Assembly: GCF_014282275.1 (NCBI RefSeq)
Contig: NZ_VFIA01000019.1
Span: 62,001 to 126,000, forward strand
Direction of reading: 5' to 3'
DNA from: Spirosoma utsteinense
GTDB taxonomy: Bacteria; Bacteroidota; Bacteroidia; Cytophagales; Spirosomataceae
Length of the DNA: 64,000 nucleotides
This document shows positions 33,312 to 42,083 of the stretch, in pieces; position 1 is the stretch's first letter; the number at the start of each line of letters is the position of its first letter. The notes beneath the pieces were generated by a model. It saw only the letters and a list, made by a program, of their open reading frames with translations, ran no database searches and was not told the origin of the DNA. The position numbers and the translations under genes were made by a program.

Positions 33312-34841
33312 ATGTTATTTAATTCACTACAATTTTTACTTTTTTTTATTGTCATTACCCTTACTTACTTCGGTCTGAAGTGGCAGGGGCGGTGGATGTT
33401 GCTGCTGGTAGCCAGCTGCTACTTTTACATGGTGCTCAAACCAGAATATATCCTCATTCTGTTTCTGACCATCGTCATCGACTACATTGCGGGCATCTGG
33501 ATCGAAAAAACAACGGGTCCGGCCCGGCGGTGGCTCCTGATCCTGTCGCTGATTTCAAACCTCGGTATTCTGGCTTTTTTCAAGTACCTCGGGTTCTTCA
33601 CAGAAAATGTATCCTGGCTGTTTGAGCAGCTGCACATGCCGGAAGTTGCCAGTCAGGTGTTCAATCTGGGCAACCGGCTGTTTATTAAGGTATTGCACCT
33701 GTTTGGCGAGAGCGGTATCTCGTCCTTCAAAGACAACAAGAGCATCCTTCCTGTTGGCCTGTCGTTCCATACGTTTCAGGCCATGAGTTACACTATCGAA
33801 GTGTACCGGGGCAACCAGAAAGCCGAGCGCCATTTCGGTATCTATTCGCTTTATGTCATGTTTTACCCGCAGCTCGTGGCAGGCCCCATCGAACGGCCGC
33901 AGAACGTGCTCTGGCAGTTTCATAAAACATTTCCGTACGATGCCGAAAATGTGAAGGCCGGGCTGATGCAGATGGCGTTCGGGCTGTTTAAAAAGCTCGT
34001 TATCGCCGACCGCCTGGCCCTGCTGGTCGACTATGCGTACGGTAGCCCCGACCAGCGTAACGGGCTGACACTACTGGCGGCCACGTTCTTCTATACCATC
34101 CAGATCTACTGCGACTTCTCGGGCTATTCTGACATCGCCATTGGAGCTGCCCGGGTGATGGGGTTCTCGCTCATGGAAAATTTCCGGACGCCCTATATCG
34201 CGCAGTCTGTTTCGGAGTTCTGGCGACGCTGGCATATTTCGCTCTCGACCTGGTTCCGCGATTATCTCTATATCCCGCTGGGTGGCAACCGCAAGGGCGA
34301 AGTCCGGCAGTATATCAACATGATGATCGTGTTCCTGGCCAGTGGCTTATGGCATGGTCCTAACTGGACGTATGTGATCTGGGGTGGGCTCAATGGCTTC
34401 TATCAGATCCTGGCCGTTCTGCGCGACAAGCTTCTGGCGCGGCTGGGTTTTTCGGCCAAACCAGCCCGGCAGATAACCTCCCCTGTAAACGAGCAGAAAG
34501 CCCAGTCGCCCCTGCGGGTGGTTGGAAACGTGCTGTTCACCTTTGTGCTGATCATGCTGACGTGGGTATTCTTCCGGGCCCGCACCGTCGATGATGCTTT
34601 CCTGATCCTGGGCCGGATCGCTACGCTGTCGCCATTCGAGCACATCGACAGCCCGCTCAATAGCGTTGAGATGTGGTTCAGTATGGCGCTGATTGCGTTT
34701 TTGCTGGTGAAAGAATATTTCTACCTCAGCATACCTACGGAGAATACCACCCGCTTCGCCGTGCTGTTCGTGCTGATCACGTTCGTAACCTACCTGTTCG
34801 GCGTTTTTTCATCCAACCAGTTCATTTACTTTCAGTTCTGA
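33312..34841 (+). CDS. MBOAT-family O-acyltransferase (AlgI/DltB-like)
   Basis: 509 aa, inner membrane, about 11 helices. The MBOAT hallmarks are intact: SEFWRRWHISLSTWFRDYLY and the catalytic histidine H348 in SGLWHGPNWTYVIWGG. The beginning (LLFFIVITLTYF) and IYCDFSGYSDIAIGAARVMG match AlgI/PatA-type polysaccharide O-acetyltransferase channels, which pass an acyl group from inside to outside. The usual partner (AlgJ/DltD-like SGNH/GDSL protein) is not next to it in this window. As the last gene of the glycan run it probably O-acylates the glycan made by the upstream enzymes. It overlaps the convergent msrB gene by 10 bp. Confidence 0.9.
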   Translation: MLFNSLQFLLFFIVITLTYFGLKWQGRWMLLLVASCYFYMVLKPEYILILFLTIVIDYIAGIWIEKTTGPARRWLLILSLISNLGILAFFKYLGFFTENVSWLFEQLHMPEVASQVFNLGNRLFIKVLHLFGESGISSFKDNKSILPVGLSFHTFQAMSYTIEVYRGNQKAERHFGIYSLYVMFYPQLVAGPIERPQNVLWQFHKTFPYDAENVKAGLMQMAFGLFKKLVIADRLALLVDYAYGSPDQRNGLTLLAATFFYTIQIYCDFSGYSDIAIGAARVMGFSLMENFRTPYIAQSVSEFWRRWHISLSTWFRDYLYIPLGGNRKGEVRQYINMMIVFLASGLWHGPNWTYVIWGGLNGFYQILAVLRDKLLARLGFSAKPARQITSPVNEQKAQSPLRVVGNVLFTFVLIMLTWVFFRARTVDDAFLILGRIATLSPFEHIDSPLNSVEMWFSMALIAFLLVKEYFYLSIPTENTTRFAVLFVLITFVTYLFGVFSSNQFIYFQF

Positions 34842-35374
34842 CGAGGAGCCCCGGTCTGGTTCTCGCCCGGTACACCGGCAAATTCCAGCGCTACCCCATT
34901 CATGCAGTAGCGCAATCCGGTCGGCTCCGGGCCATCGGTGAAAACGTGGCCTAAATGGGCGTCACAAACGGAACAGCGGACTTCGGTACGGTTACCGTCG
35001 GGTTCGTTGTAAACGGCGTTGGGAACAGCAGGCGCGTAGAAGCTGGGCCAGCCGGTATTGGACTCGAACTTGGTCTTCGACGAGAACAGCGGGTTATGGC
35101 AACCTGCACAGATGAACGTACCAGGTCGGTGTTCGTGTGTGAGCGGACTACTACCGGGCCATTCGGTACCGCTGCCGCGCATGACGTTGTACTGCGACCG
35201 GGTCAACGCAGCACGCCATTCGTCGTCCGTTTTCTCGACCCGTCGATTACCGGGCGAGGTAGCGCCGGCCGGACGGCGGTGCGGTGGGCGTGGCGTACCG
35301 AAATACGTACGGTACACCCATAAGCCACCCGCCAGCAGGAAGGCGATGAGCAGAAAAACGTGCGTTTGTCTCAT
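34832..35374 (-). CDS. msrB: Peptide-methionine (R)-S-oxide reductase, membrane/periplasmic form
   Basis: 180 aa. An N-terminal hydrophobic helix (VFLLIAFLLAGGLWVY) exports or anchors the enzyme. The SelR domain follows: zinc-binding Cys pairs C89/C92 and C134/C137, substrate-binding GWPSFY, HLGHVF, and the catalytic Cys157 in LRYCMNG. It reduces methionine-R-sulfoxide in proteins, here most likely in the periplasm. The 3' end overlaps the MBOAT gene by 10 bp in convergent arrangement, so the two mRNAs would be antisense at their tails. Confidence 0.95.
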   Translation of the reverse strand: MRQTHVFLLIAFLLAGGLWVYRTYFGTPRPPHRRPAGATSPGNRRVEKTDDEWRAALTRSQYNVMRGSGTEWPGSSPLTHEHRPGTFICAGCHNPLFSSKTKFESNTGWPSFYAPAVPNAVYNEPDGNRTEVRCSVCDAHLGHVFTDGPEPTGLRYCMNGVALEFAGVPGENQTGAPRQN

Positions 35375-35406
35375 GCCTGAGAAACATCAGTACACCCGCT
35401 GTCAGT

Positions 35407-36384
35407 TCATCGGCCAATGGCTACCTTCCGCAGGATCGATTCAATGACCTGGAGCGTCGTTACCCCATCGGCTTCCGCTTCGTAGTTGAGCATGATACGG
35501 TGGTTGAACACGTCCGGGGCCACTTCCTTGATGTCTTCGGGCAGGACGTAGTCGCGCCGGTCGAAGTAGGCGAGGGCTTTGGCTGCCAGGTTGAGGTTGA
35601 TACTGGCCCGGGGCGACACGCCGTACTGGATGTAGCGGGCTTCGTCGCGGAGGTTGTAGTCCATTGGTTTGCGCGTGGCAAATACCAGTTCGATGATATA
35701 CTTTTCGAGTGTTTCGGAAATGGTGATGCCGTTGATCTCGTCGCGGATGGCTACCAGATCATCTTTACCCAGTACGGGCTGCACCTCGTAATCGAAGTTC
35801 ATGTTCGACATCCGGCGCATCACGGCCAGCTCATCTTCGCGGCTCAGGTAATCGACGAACACCTTCATCATAAACCGGTCGACCTGGGCTTCGGGTAGGG
35901 GGTAGGTACCTTCCTGCTCAACGGGGTTCTGGGTCGCGAGTACCAGAAAGGGCCGATCGAGTACGAATGTCTCCTCGCCAATGGTCACCTGTTTTTCCTG
36001 CATGGCTTCGAGCAGGGCTGCCTGCACTTTGGCCGGCGAACGGTTCACTTCATCGGCCAGGATCAGGTTGGCAAAGATAGGCCCCTGCTTCACCTCGAAC
36101 TCGCTGGTCTTCTGGTTGAAGATCATGGTTCCGATCAAGTCGGCGGGCAACAGGTCGGGCGTAAACTGGATGCGCTGAAAGTCCAGTTCCAGCACTTTCG
36201 CCAGCGTATTGATGGTGAGCGTTTTGGCTAGTCCCGGAACACCTTCGAGCAGAATATGCCCGCCCGTAAACAGGCCGATCAGCAGTCGGTTGAGCAGTCG
36301 GTCCTGCCCTACTACGACCTGACTCATCTCGCTGAACACGTCACGGATCTTGGTATGGTAAGTAAAAGAGGTGATGGCTTGCAT
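35407..36384 (-). CDS. MoxR-family AAA+ ATPase
   Basis: 325 aa from the ATG at 36384 (MQAITSFTYHTK). A longer in-frame start at 36438 would run into the repeat at 36394-36497 and adds 18 residues without homology, so the shorter start is preferred. Walker A GVPGLAKT, Walker B LILADEVNR, the sensor-type ATQNPVEQEGTYPLPEAQ segment and a C-terminal lid are all present. MoxR ATPases usually act as chaperones with VWA and DUF58 partners, which are not found next to it here (the neighbours are msrB and prmC). The client is unknown. Confidence 0.92.
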   Translation of the reverse strand: MQAITSFTYHTKIRDVFSEMSQVVVGQDRLLNRLLIGLFTGGHILLEGVPGLAKTLTINTLAKVLELDFQRIQFTPDLLPADLIGTMIFNQKTSEFEVKQGPIFANLILADEVNRSPAKVQAALLEAMQEKQVTIGEETFVLDRPFLVLATQNPVEQEGTYPLPEAQVDRFMMKVFVDYLSREDELAVMRRMSNMNFDYEVQPVLGKDDLVAIRDEINGITISETLEKYIIELVFATRKPMDYNLRDEARYIQYGVSPRASINLNLAAKALAYFDRRDYVLPEDIKEVAPDVFNHRIMLNYEAEADGVTTLQVIESILRKVAIGR

Positions 36385-36393
36385 AATAATATG

Positions 36394-36497
36394 GTCGTAG
36401 AGGTCGTAAGTCGTAGAAGTCAAAAGTGCGTTTGCCACTGGTCGATCGTAAGTTTCTCAACTTAGGCCTATTACGACTTAGGACTTACGACTTCTTG
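36394..36497. repeat. Quasi-palindrome of GTCGTAAGTC units between prmC and the moxR gene
   Basis: The left part (36394-36421) iterates GTCGTAGAGGTCGTAAGTC; the right part (about 36472-36496) carries the complementary ACGACTTAGGACTTACGAC. It can form a long imperfect hairpin. Same style as 23097-23219. It separates prmC from the moxR gene and so may reduce co-transcription. Confidence 0.6.
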
Positions 36498-37346
36498 TTA
36501 AAACGTCGCCCGGATACTGCGGTCTTTCCCGTGAATGTCTTTATAGACCTGGATGTTGCTGAAACCCCGGTCGGCGAATACCTGCTGCGTAGCCTCCCCG
36601 AAGCGCTCGTTGATCTCAACATAGCAAGCCCCGTCCTTTGTCAGGTGGCGGAGGCAGAAGTCGGCGACGGCTTTGTAGAACACCAGTGGGTCGTTGTCTT
36701 CGACGAACAGAGCCAGCCCCGGTTCGTAGTCCAGCACGTTGCGGTCCATAGCGGCCGCTTCGGAGCGCGTCACATACGGCGGGTTGCTCACCACACAGTC
36801 AAACTTGCTGACGAGCTCGGCGGGTACGTTCAAAATGTCCTGAATGGCAAAGGTAACGTCGGCGTTCAGGTGCTGGGCATTGCGCCGGGCGAGGGTCAGC
36901 GCGTCTTCCGACACGTCCCAGCCCGTTACAACCGACTGCGGCAGAAACCGCGCCAGCGTAATGGCGATACAACCGCTTCCCGAACCGATATCCACGATAG
37001 GCACATCGTCGGTGCGGTCGGCGAAATCGTGCATGATTAGCCGAACCAGATCCTCCGTTTCGGGGCGGGGGATGAGTACGGCGGGCGATACTTCAAATTC
37101 CAGGCCGCAAAAGATCGTCGTACCGATCACATGCTGAATGGGTTCCTGCCGGTTCAGGCGTTCCAGAATCTTGAACCAGTCGGGTTCGGTGCGGTTGGGC
37201 GGCAGCGGCTTATCGGTCAGTACGTCGGTTTTGCGAAGGCCAAAATAATGGTCGAGCATCATAAAAGCCATCTCCCGCGCTTCCTCGGGTGGGTAAGCCG
37301 TAATGTTTTTGCTAAGTCGTTCGTATAGGGGTTTGGCCGTTGCCAT
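36498..37346 (-). CDS. prmC: Peptide chain release factor N5-glutamine methyltransferase
   Basis: 282 aa, cytoplasmic. An N-terminal helical domain, then a SAM-binding Rossmann domain with DIGSGSGC at 119-126 and the diagnostic catalytic NPPY at 188-191, which positions the glutamine of the GGQ loop of RF1/RF2. Upstream motifs RQEPIQHVIG and LIPRPETEDL are typical of HemK/PrmC. It methylates release factors so that translation ends efficiently. Confidence 0.94.
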   Translation of the reverse strand: MATAKPLYERLSKNITAYPPEEAREMAFMMLDHYFGLRKTDVLTDKPLPPNRTEPDWFKILERLNRQEPIQHVIGTTIFCGLEFEVSPAVLIPRPETEDLVRLIMHDFADRTDDVPIVDIGSGSGCIAITLARFLPQSVVTGWDVSEDALTLARRNAQHLNADVTFAIQDILNVPAELVSKFDCVVSNPPYVTRSEAAAMDRNVLDYEPGLALFVEDNDPLVFYKAVADFCLRHLTKDGACYVEINERFGEATQQVFADRGFSNIQVYKDIHGKDRSIRATF

Positions 37347-37443
37347 GCGTAATCGGAGTAATTGAACTGTAAAACTGATAAAAAGACGGGAGATTCTAAC
37401 CCTTTTCTAACGCGAGTCTAACCCGGCCTTAAGACGGGCGGGC

Positions 37444-37451
37444 CACCTTTG
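37444..37451 (+). promoter_or_regulatory. -7-like element upstream of the small secreted protein gene
   Basis: CACCTTTG, one mismatch to TAnnTTTG, 41 nt before the ATG at 37493. The -33 region is not clear. Confidence 0.25.
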
Positions 37452-37492
37452 TGCCATCGTTACGACGATAAACGAGGTAAAACACAAAAACG

Positions 37493-37879
37493 ATGAAAAC
37501 GACCTTATTGATAATAACCGGCTTACTCGTATCGACTGTTGCCGCTACGGCCCAGATCGATAACAACAACCGGAACGACCATACCTATTCGACACATAAC
37601 TATAAACATGCCAACAAAGCGGCCGAAGCCAGCCGCTGGGAGCAGAAAACCGGTACCCTCGTGGTGGCCCCTGTTTCTCAGGGAACTGTTGCCAACTACA
37701 AACAGCCGCAGCCTGCCACAACGCCAACGGGTGGGGTATCACTTCCCGCCAGTCCGCCGGCTTCGGTAGCCAGCCGAAATTATAAAGCAGGTAACCAGCC
37801 CGCAACGGCTGACCAGAGCCAGTATGTAAATCGTTCGGGTAGCAAGTCATCGGCCGATAAATCGACCGTAGGTGACTAA
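37493..37879 (+). CDS. Small secreted protein of unknown function
   Basis: 128 aa. A clear signal peptide (MKTTLLIITGLLVSTVAATA, cleavage before Q21) is followed by a low-complexity polar region rich in Asn, Thr, Ser, Pro, Gln and Ala with repeated Tyr-Lys pairs (NYKH, NYKQ, NYKAG). No domain is recognised. It stands alone between prmC (divergent) and ribD, with a terminator directly after it (37903-37927). An envelope or matrix role is possible; nothing more can be said. Confidence 0.75.
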   Translation: MKTTLLIITGLLVSTVAATAQIDNNNRNDHTYSTHNYKHANKAAEASRWEQKTGTLVVAPVSQGTVANYKQPQPATTPTGGVSLPASPPASVASRNYKAGNQPATADQSQYVNRSGSKSSADKSTVGD

Positions 37880-37902
37880 GGTTAACGCTGCCTGTAAACC
37901 TG

Positions 37903-37927
37903 ACGGACCGGTATCTTGCCGGTCCGT
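37903..37927 (+). terminator. Terminator after the small secreted protein gene
   Basis: 9-bp perfect stem (ACGGACCGG with CCGGTCCGT), 7-nt loop TATCTTG, followed by TTTGCTTTA. A standard intrinsic terminator. Confidence 0.75.
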
Positions 37928-37960
37928 TTTGCTTTATTGGCCATTTCGGCGTCAACTTTG
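37928..37960 (+). promoter_or_regulatory. Promoter candidate for ribD
   Basis: TTTG at 37928-37931, a 21-nt spacer, and CAACTTTG at 37953-37960 (one mismatch to TAnnTTTG), 4 nt before the ATG at 37965. The proximity to the start implies a very short leader, so this is tentative. Confidence 0.3.
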
Positions 37961-37964
37961 ATCC

Positions 37965-39017
37965 ATGAACGAACGCTACATGCAGCGCGCCCTCGAACTG
38001 GCCACCCTCGGCCGGGGCCACTTCAGTCCGAATCCAATGGTCGGGTGTGTGATTGTACATGAACCCACCCAACGCATCCTTGGTGAAGGCTGGCACCAGC
38101 GCTACGGGGAGGCTCATGCCGAGCGAAACGCTATCCTGTCGGTGCGGCCGGAAGACGAAGCGCTACTACCCGAAAGTACCGCCTACGTAACCCTGGAACC
38201 CTGCTCGCACGTGGGTAAGCAGCCTCCCTGCGCCGATCTGCTGATCGAGAAAGGTGTTGGCCGGGTAGTCTGTTGCAACGATGACCCAAACCCGCTGGTG
38301 GGTGGGCAGGGTTTTCAAAAGCTACGCGACGCCGGTATTACCGTTGAGCGGGGCTTGTTAAAAGAGGATGGCCGCTTGCTGAATGCCCGCTTCTTTACCT
38401 TCATGGAGAAGCAGCGGCCCTACATCATGCTGAAATGGGCCGAAACCAGCGACGGCTTTATCGCGGGCGAAAATGGTCGGCCTGTTCAAATCAGCGGACC
38501 GCTCAGCCAGCGGCTGGTACATCGGTGGCGGGCCGACGAGGACGCTATTATGGTAGGGACCAATACGGCTCGTACCGATAACCCCCGCCTGAACGTGCGG
38601 CTATTTCCCGGTGCCGGCAAAAATCCAACCCGGATCGTCATCGATAAATACCTGCGTCTGGATACGGGCCTGAACCTGTTCGACAACACACAGCCAACGC
38701 TGTGCTATAATTTCCTGAAGCAGGAGACCGTTGGGCAGACAACTTATGTACAGCTCGATCCTGGCCAACCCGTTCTGCCGCAACTCCTGGCCGATCTTTA
38801 CCAGCGCCGTATTCAGTCCGTGCTGGTAGAAGGCGGAACGACCTTACTGCAATCGTTTATAGATGCCGGTTTATGGGATGAGATGCGCGTGTTCAGAAGC
38901 CCGACCATGCTCGGCAACACGCTGCCTGGGGCCGGTTTGAAAGCGCCTGCTGTTCAGGGGCGGTTAACCAGCCGGCAGCCGGTGGGAGACGATGAGCTGA
39001 GTATCTATCGGCTTTGA
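37965..39017 (+). CDS. ribD: Bifunctional riboflavin biosynthesis deaminase/reductase
   Basis: 350 aa. The N-terminal deaminase domain has the zinc site H51-A-E53 (HAERNA) and P79-C80...C89 (EPCSHVGKQPPC). The C-terminal reductase domain (about 150-350) uses NADPH (MLKWAETSDGFIAG, MVGTNTARTDNPRLNVR, VLVEGGTTLLQSF). It converts the pyrimidine intermediate after GTP cyclohydrolase II in two steps of riboflavin synthesis in the cytoplasm. The two-domain fusion is full length. No FMN riboswitch is visible upstream. Confidence 0.95.
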   Translation: MNERYMQRALELATLGRGHFSPNPMVGCVIVHEPTQRILGEGWHQRYGEAHAERNAILSVRPEDEALLPESTAYVTLEPCSHVGKQPPCADLLIEKGVGRVVCCNDDPNPLVGGQGFQKLRDAGITVERGLLKEDGRLLNARFFTFMEKQRPYIMLKWAETSDGFIAGENGRPVQISGPLSQRLVHRWRADEDAIMVGTNTARTDNPRLNVRLFPGAGKNPTRIVIDKYLRLDTGLNLFDNTQPTLCYNFLKQETVGQTTYVQLDPGQPVLPQLLADLYQRRIQSVLVEGGTTLLQSFIDAGLWDEMRVFRSPTMLGNTLPGAGLKAPAVQGRLTSRQPVGDDELSIYRL

Positions 39018-39022
39018 AAAAA

Positions 39023-39052
39023 GTCCCCCGTAACAGTGCTGTTACGGGGGAC
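39023..39052 (-). terminator. Rho-independent terminator between ribD and the convergent TonB receptor gene
   Basis: 14-bp perfect stem (GTCCCCCGTAACAG and its complement) with a 2-nt loop at 39037-39038. On the minus strand it is followed by TTTTTTC, giving a strong terminator for the receptor gene. On the plus strand the tail is GGGATATT, so stopping there would be weaker. Confidence 0.8.
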
Positions 39053-39080
39053 GGGATATTAAAAAAGGAAGGTCCACAAA

Positions 39081-42074
39081 TTAGAACTGGAAGTTCATGC
39101 GGGCGTAGTAGTAGGCGCCCTGGAAGCCCATCTGATAGTTGTCGTAAGCAAACCGGCCGGAATCTGTCAGGTCGGCACGCGTGCGGGTGGGGTAGGTGTT
39201 GGTCACGTTATCGCCACCGACTGAGATGCGCAATGCCTTCAGCAACTGGTAGCCCACGCTCAGATCCAGCGTCATCCGCGAGGCCAGGCTATAGTCAGCG
39301 TAAGGCGAGGTAATATCTTCGGTTTCGTGGTAGTTGCTGTAGTACTGTACTGCGCCGTAATAAATTCCCCGCGCCATAGCCGAGAACGGACCTTTCTGAT
39401 ACACTACCGAGGCAATATACTTTTGCCGTGGGCTACCATGTTCAAAGCTGCCCCGTGAGTTGCGGTTCAGGTAGATGTCCGACAGATACTGTGCCCGCAA
39501 GGTGGCGTCTGTTGGCAGTTGGTTATCGGTGCCAACGTTGAGCGTAGCCGGATAGACGCGGGTGAAGGCAACCGTGTTCCAGTTAGCAGCCAGCGAGTAA
39601 GTAAGCTGGCCCGATCCGGCGCGGGTGCGGTAGTTGGCTACGAAATCGATGCCTTTGGTTTCAACATCGGCCGCGTTGGTGAAGAACTGGGCGATACCGT
39701 CGGCGGTGATCACGTTCTTCAGCCCACCGCCAATATCGCTGCCCGAGAAGCCGCCCGTCTGGATGATCTTATCCCGGATTTTAATGTAGTAGGCATCGGC
39801 CGTAACCTCAAGTCCCTGCATGGGCTGGGTAGTCATACCGAAGCTCATGTTCGTTGACCGTTCCTGTTTCAGGCGTGGGATGCCGAGCGCTTTGGCCGCC
39901 GTGCTGGTGTTAGTGAAATAGCCCTGATCGAAAGGGACGCCACCCGGCGTGAAGCCCGTAGAGGTCTGGGCGTAGTACAGTTCCTGTAGACTTGGTGCCC
40001 GGAATCCCGTGCTGATCGACCCCCGCAGGGCCAGTACGTCAGGAATGATGGAGTAGCGGGTGGCAAACTTGCCCGTCAGTACGTTACCAAAATCGCTGTA
40101 GTTCTCGAAGCGGGCGGCCAGGCCAATCATGAACCGTTTCGTGATGTCGACCTCAACGTCGGCATAGCCCGCCATCACCGACCGGAAAGCGCTGGCCTGC
40201 TGATCGGGCGCGAAACCCCGGAAACACTGGCAGTTGGGCGAGTAGCCTTTGATATCGACTGTGCCGCCCCGGTAAGGTATGATCAGATCGACGAAGGTTG
40301 TCGACTGCGTACCGTCGGGGTTGGTGACCACCTTTTCGGTTTTCACGTCCTTATTGACGCGCTGGGTATAATTGAAATTGTCTTCGGGTGCGGTAAATGA
40401 GCCGTAGGTTCCTTTCGTGTACGATTCGACCTGGCCGGGCAGTATCTGGTAGTTTTCTACCCGCATCTCGGCCCCGAAGGCAATGTTCATGCTCTTGAGT
40501 ACGCCACCCATGGGCTCACTATATAGTCGGCTCAGGGCAATGTTCGTGGTATTCTGGGTGAAATTGTTGTCGCCAAGGCGCATGGTGGTTGGTGTAGCAG
40601 GACCGTACGATGCGTTCATGGTATTGACCATACCGTAGGCAAATTTGCTCGACCCGAAGCTGTTGCTGAAATCCACATCGAAGCCACCGGCCTTACTCTT
40701 GACTCCCACCGTCAGCGATTTGTCGGAAATTTTGGAGGTTAGCTGGGGCAGAAATCCATTTGGATACAGCTCGTTGAGAAACCGGTCCTGCTGACGGGGA
40801 AACCGGTAATAACAGCCGCTCTGGGTGTCCCGGTAGTTCAGACCACCAAAGGCGTAGAACTCGCCCCCTTTGGTATTCAGCGGTATGCCCATGTTCATGA
40901 ACACCGAGCCATTGTCTACCTTGCTCAGCCCGTTGATCATTTCGAAACTCTTGGGTGTTAGTCCGCGGGCGGTCTGTAGTCCTTTATCGGTGCGTAAGGC
41001 GTTGTTGTCGGGGCTGGCCAGGGCTTCGGGGTTGGTAATGATCGGCACCCCATCGGCGGTTTTGCGCGTGTTATTGAGGTAGCTGTCATCGAACACCTGC
41101 CCGCTGTAGCCACCCTTCGGAACGCGGCTGGTGCTACCCTGCTTGCTCAGTTCGAAGGTCAGGTTGATGAAACCCCCTTTGTCGCCCAGCCCGAAGCCAT
41201 AGTTGCCCATGAACTGATGCATCCGGCCGTCGGTGCCAAAGTTGTCGATGTCTTTATTTTTGGCCAGCCCTACATTCGCGTACAATCCTGTATTGTACAT
41301 GCCGGTAAAGACGCCGACGCTCTTTTTCAGTTCCATATTTACCACACCTGCAATGGCGTCGGAGCCATACTGGGCAGCCGCTCCGTCGCGCAGGATCTCG
41401 ACCCGCTCAACGGCGGCCAGCGGTATCGTACGCATATCTACCGTGGTAGAGGGTCCGGCGTTGTTGGCCACCAGCAGGAGAGCCGATGTGTGTCGGCGCT
41501 TGCCGTTGAGCAGCACCAGCGTCTGGTTGGGAGGCTGGTTACGTAACTGCACCGCATCGACGTGGGACGCCAGGTCGGCCCCCGGTACTTTGAGTGAATT
41601 GAACGAGGGCGCAATCTGTTTCAATAACTGCGACAGTTCGGTTTGGGGCATGGTCTGCGCCAGTTTCGAGACCGCAATCACATCGACCGGAGCGGGCGTG
41701 TCGAGTTTGGTACGGCTGCTGTTCCGGGAGCCAATGACAACCAGTTCAGCCAGCTGTTTGGTATCGGCAATCAGCATTACGTTCAGTTTGGTATCGGCAC
41801 CCAGCGCCACTTCCCGCGTGGCAAATCCGATGAACGAAAACGTCAGTGAGCCACCCTGTTCAGGTACAGATAGTTTGTAGTCTCCATTGGCGTCGGTAGC
41901 GGCACCGGTATTGGTACCTTTCAAGACAATATTGACCCCTGTTATTGGCTTACCATCCTCCTCGGCTGTTACACGCCCGCTTATAACGCGCTGCTGGGCG
42001 AATGCCGGGTAAGTGAGCAAAGCAACCAGTGCGACTAAAACCCGGAAGAATCGTTTGCGTACAGATTTTCTCAT
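39081..42074 (-). CDS. TonB-dependent outer-membrane receptor with carboxypeptidase-like N-terminal domain
   Basis: 997 aa from the ATG at 42074 (MRKSVRKRFFRVL; the ATG at 42083 adds three residues). Signal peptide to about residue 26 (YPAFAQ), CarboxypepD_reg-like domain (ISGRVTAEEDGKPITGVNIVLKG), plug (about 125-235, with LVLLNGKRRHTSALL, VERVEILRDGAAAQYGSDAIAGVVN) and a beta-barrel ending in ARMNFQF. The plug is close to ordinary siderophore/vitamin-type receptors and to SusC relatives without SusD; the ligand is unknown. There is a 333-bp gap upstream with a possible distant promoter and an RNA hairpin. Transcription ends at the strong terminator at 39023-39052. Confidence 0.92.
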   Translation of the reverse strand: MRKSVRKRFFRVLVALVALLTYPAFAQQRVISGRVTAEEDGKPITGVNIVLKGTNTGAATDANGDYKLSVPEQGGSLTFSFIGFATREVALGADTKLNVMLIADTKQLAELVVIGSRNSSRTKLDTPAPVDVIAVSKLAQTMPQTELSQLLKQIAPSFNSLKVPGADLASHVDAVQLRNQPPNQTLVLLNGKRRHTSALLLVANNAGPSTTVDMRTIPLAAVERVEILRDGAAAQYGSDAIAGVVNMELKKSVGVFTGMYNTGLYANVGLAKNKDIDNFGTDGRMHQFMGNYGFGLGDKGGFINLTFELSKQGSTSRVPKGGYSGQVFDDSYLNNTRKTADGVPIITNPEALASPDNNALRTDKGLQTARGLTPKSFEMINGLSKVDNGSVFMNMGIPLNTKGGEFYAFGGLNYRDTQSGCYYRFPRQQDRFLNELYPNGFLPQLTSKISDKSLTVGVKSKAGGFDVDFSNSFGSSKFAYGMVNTMNASYGPATPTTMRLGDNNFTQNTTNIALSRLYSEPMGGVLKSMNIAFGAEMRVENYQILPGQVESYTKGTYGSFTAPEDNFNYTQRVNKDVKTEKVVTNPDGTQSTTFVDLIIPYRGGTVDIKGYSPNCQCFRGFAPDQQASAFRSVMAGYADVEVDITKRFMIGLAARFENYSDFGNVLTGKFATRYSIIPDVLALRGSISTGFRAPSLQELYYAQTSTGFTPGGVPFDQGYFTNTSTAAKALGIPRLKQERSTNMSFGMTTQPMQGLEVTADAYYIKIRDKIIQTGGFSGSDIGGGLKNVITADGIAQFFTNAADVETKGIDFVANYRTRAGSGQLTYSLAANWNTVAFTRVYPATLNVGTDNQLPTDATLRAQYLSDIYLNRNSRGSFEHGSPRQKYIASVVYQKGPFSAMARGIYYGAVQYYSNYHETEDITSPYADYSLASRMTLDLSVGYQLLKALRISVGGDNVTNTYPTRTRADLTDSGRFAYDNYQMGFQGAYYYARMNFQF

Positions 42075-42083
42075 TGGAAGCAT

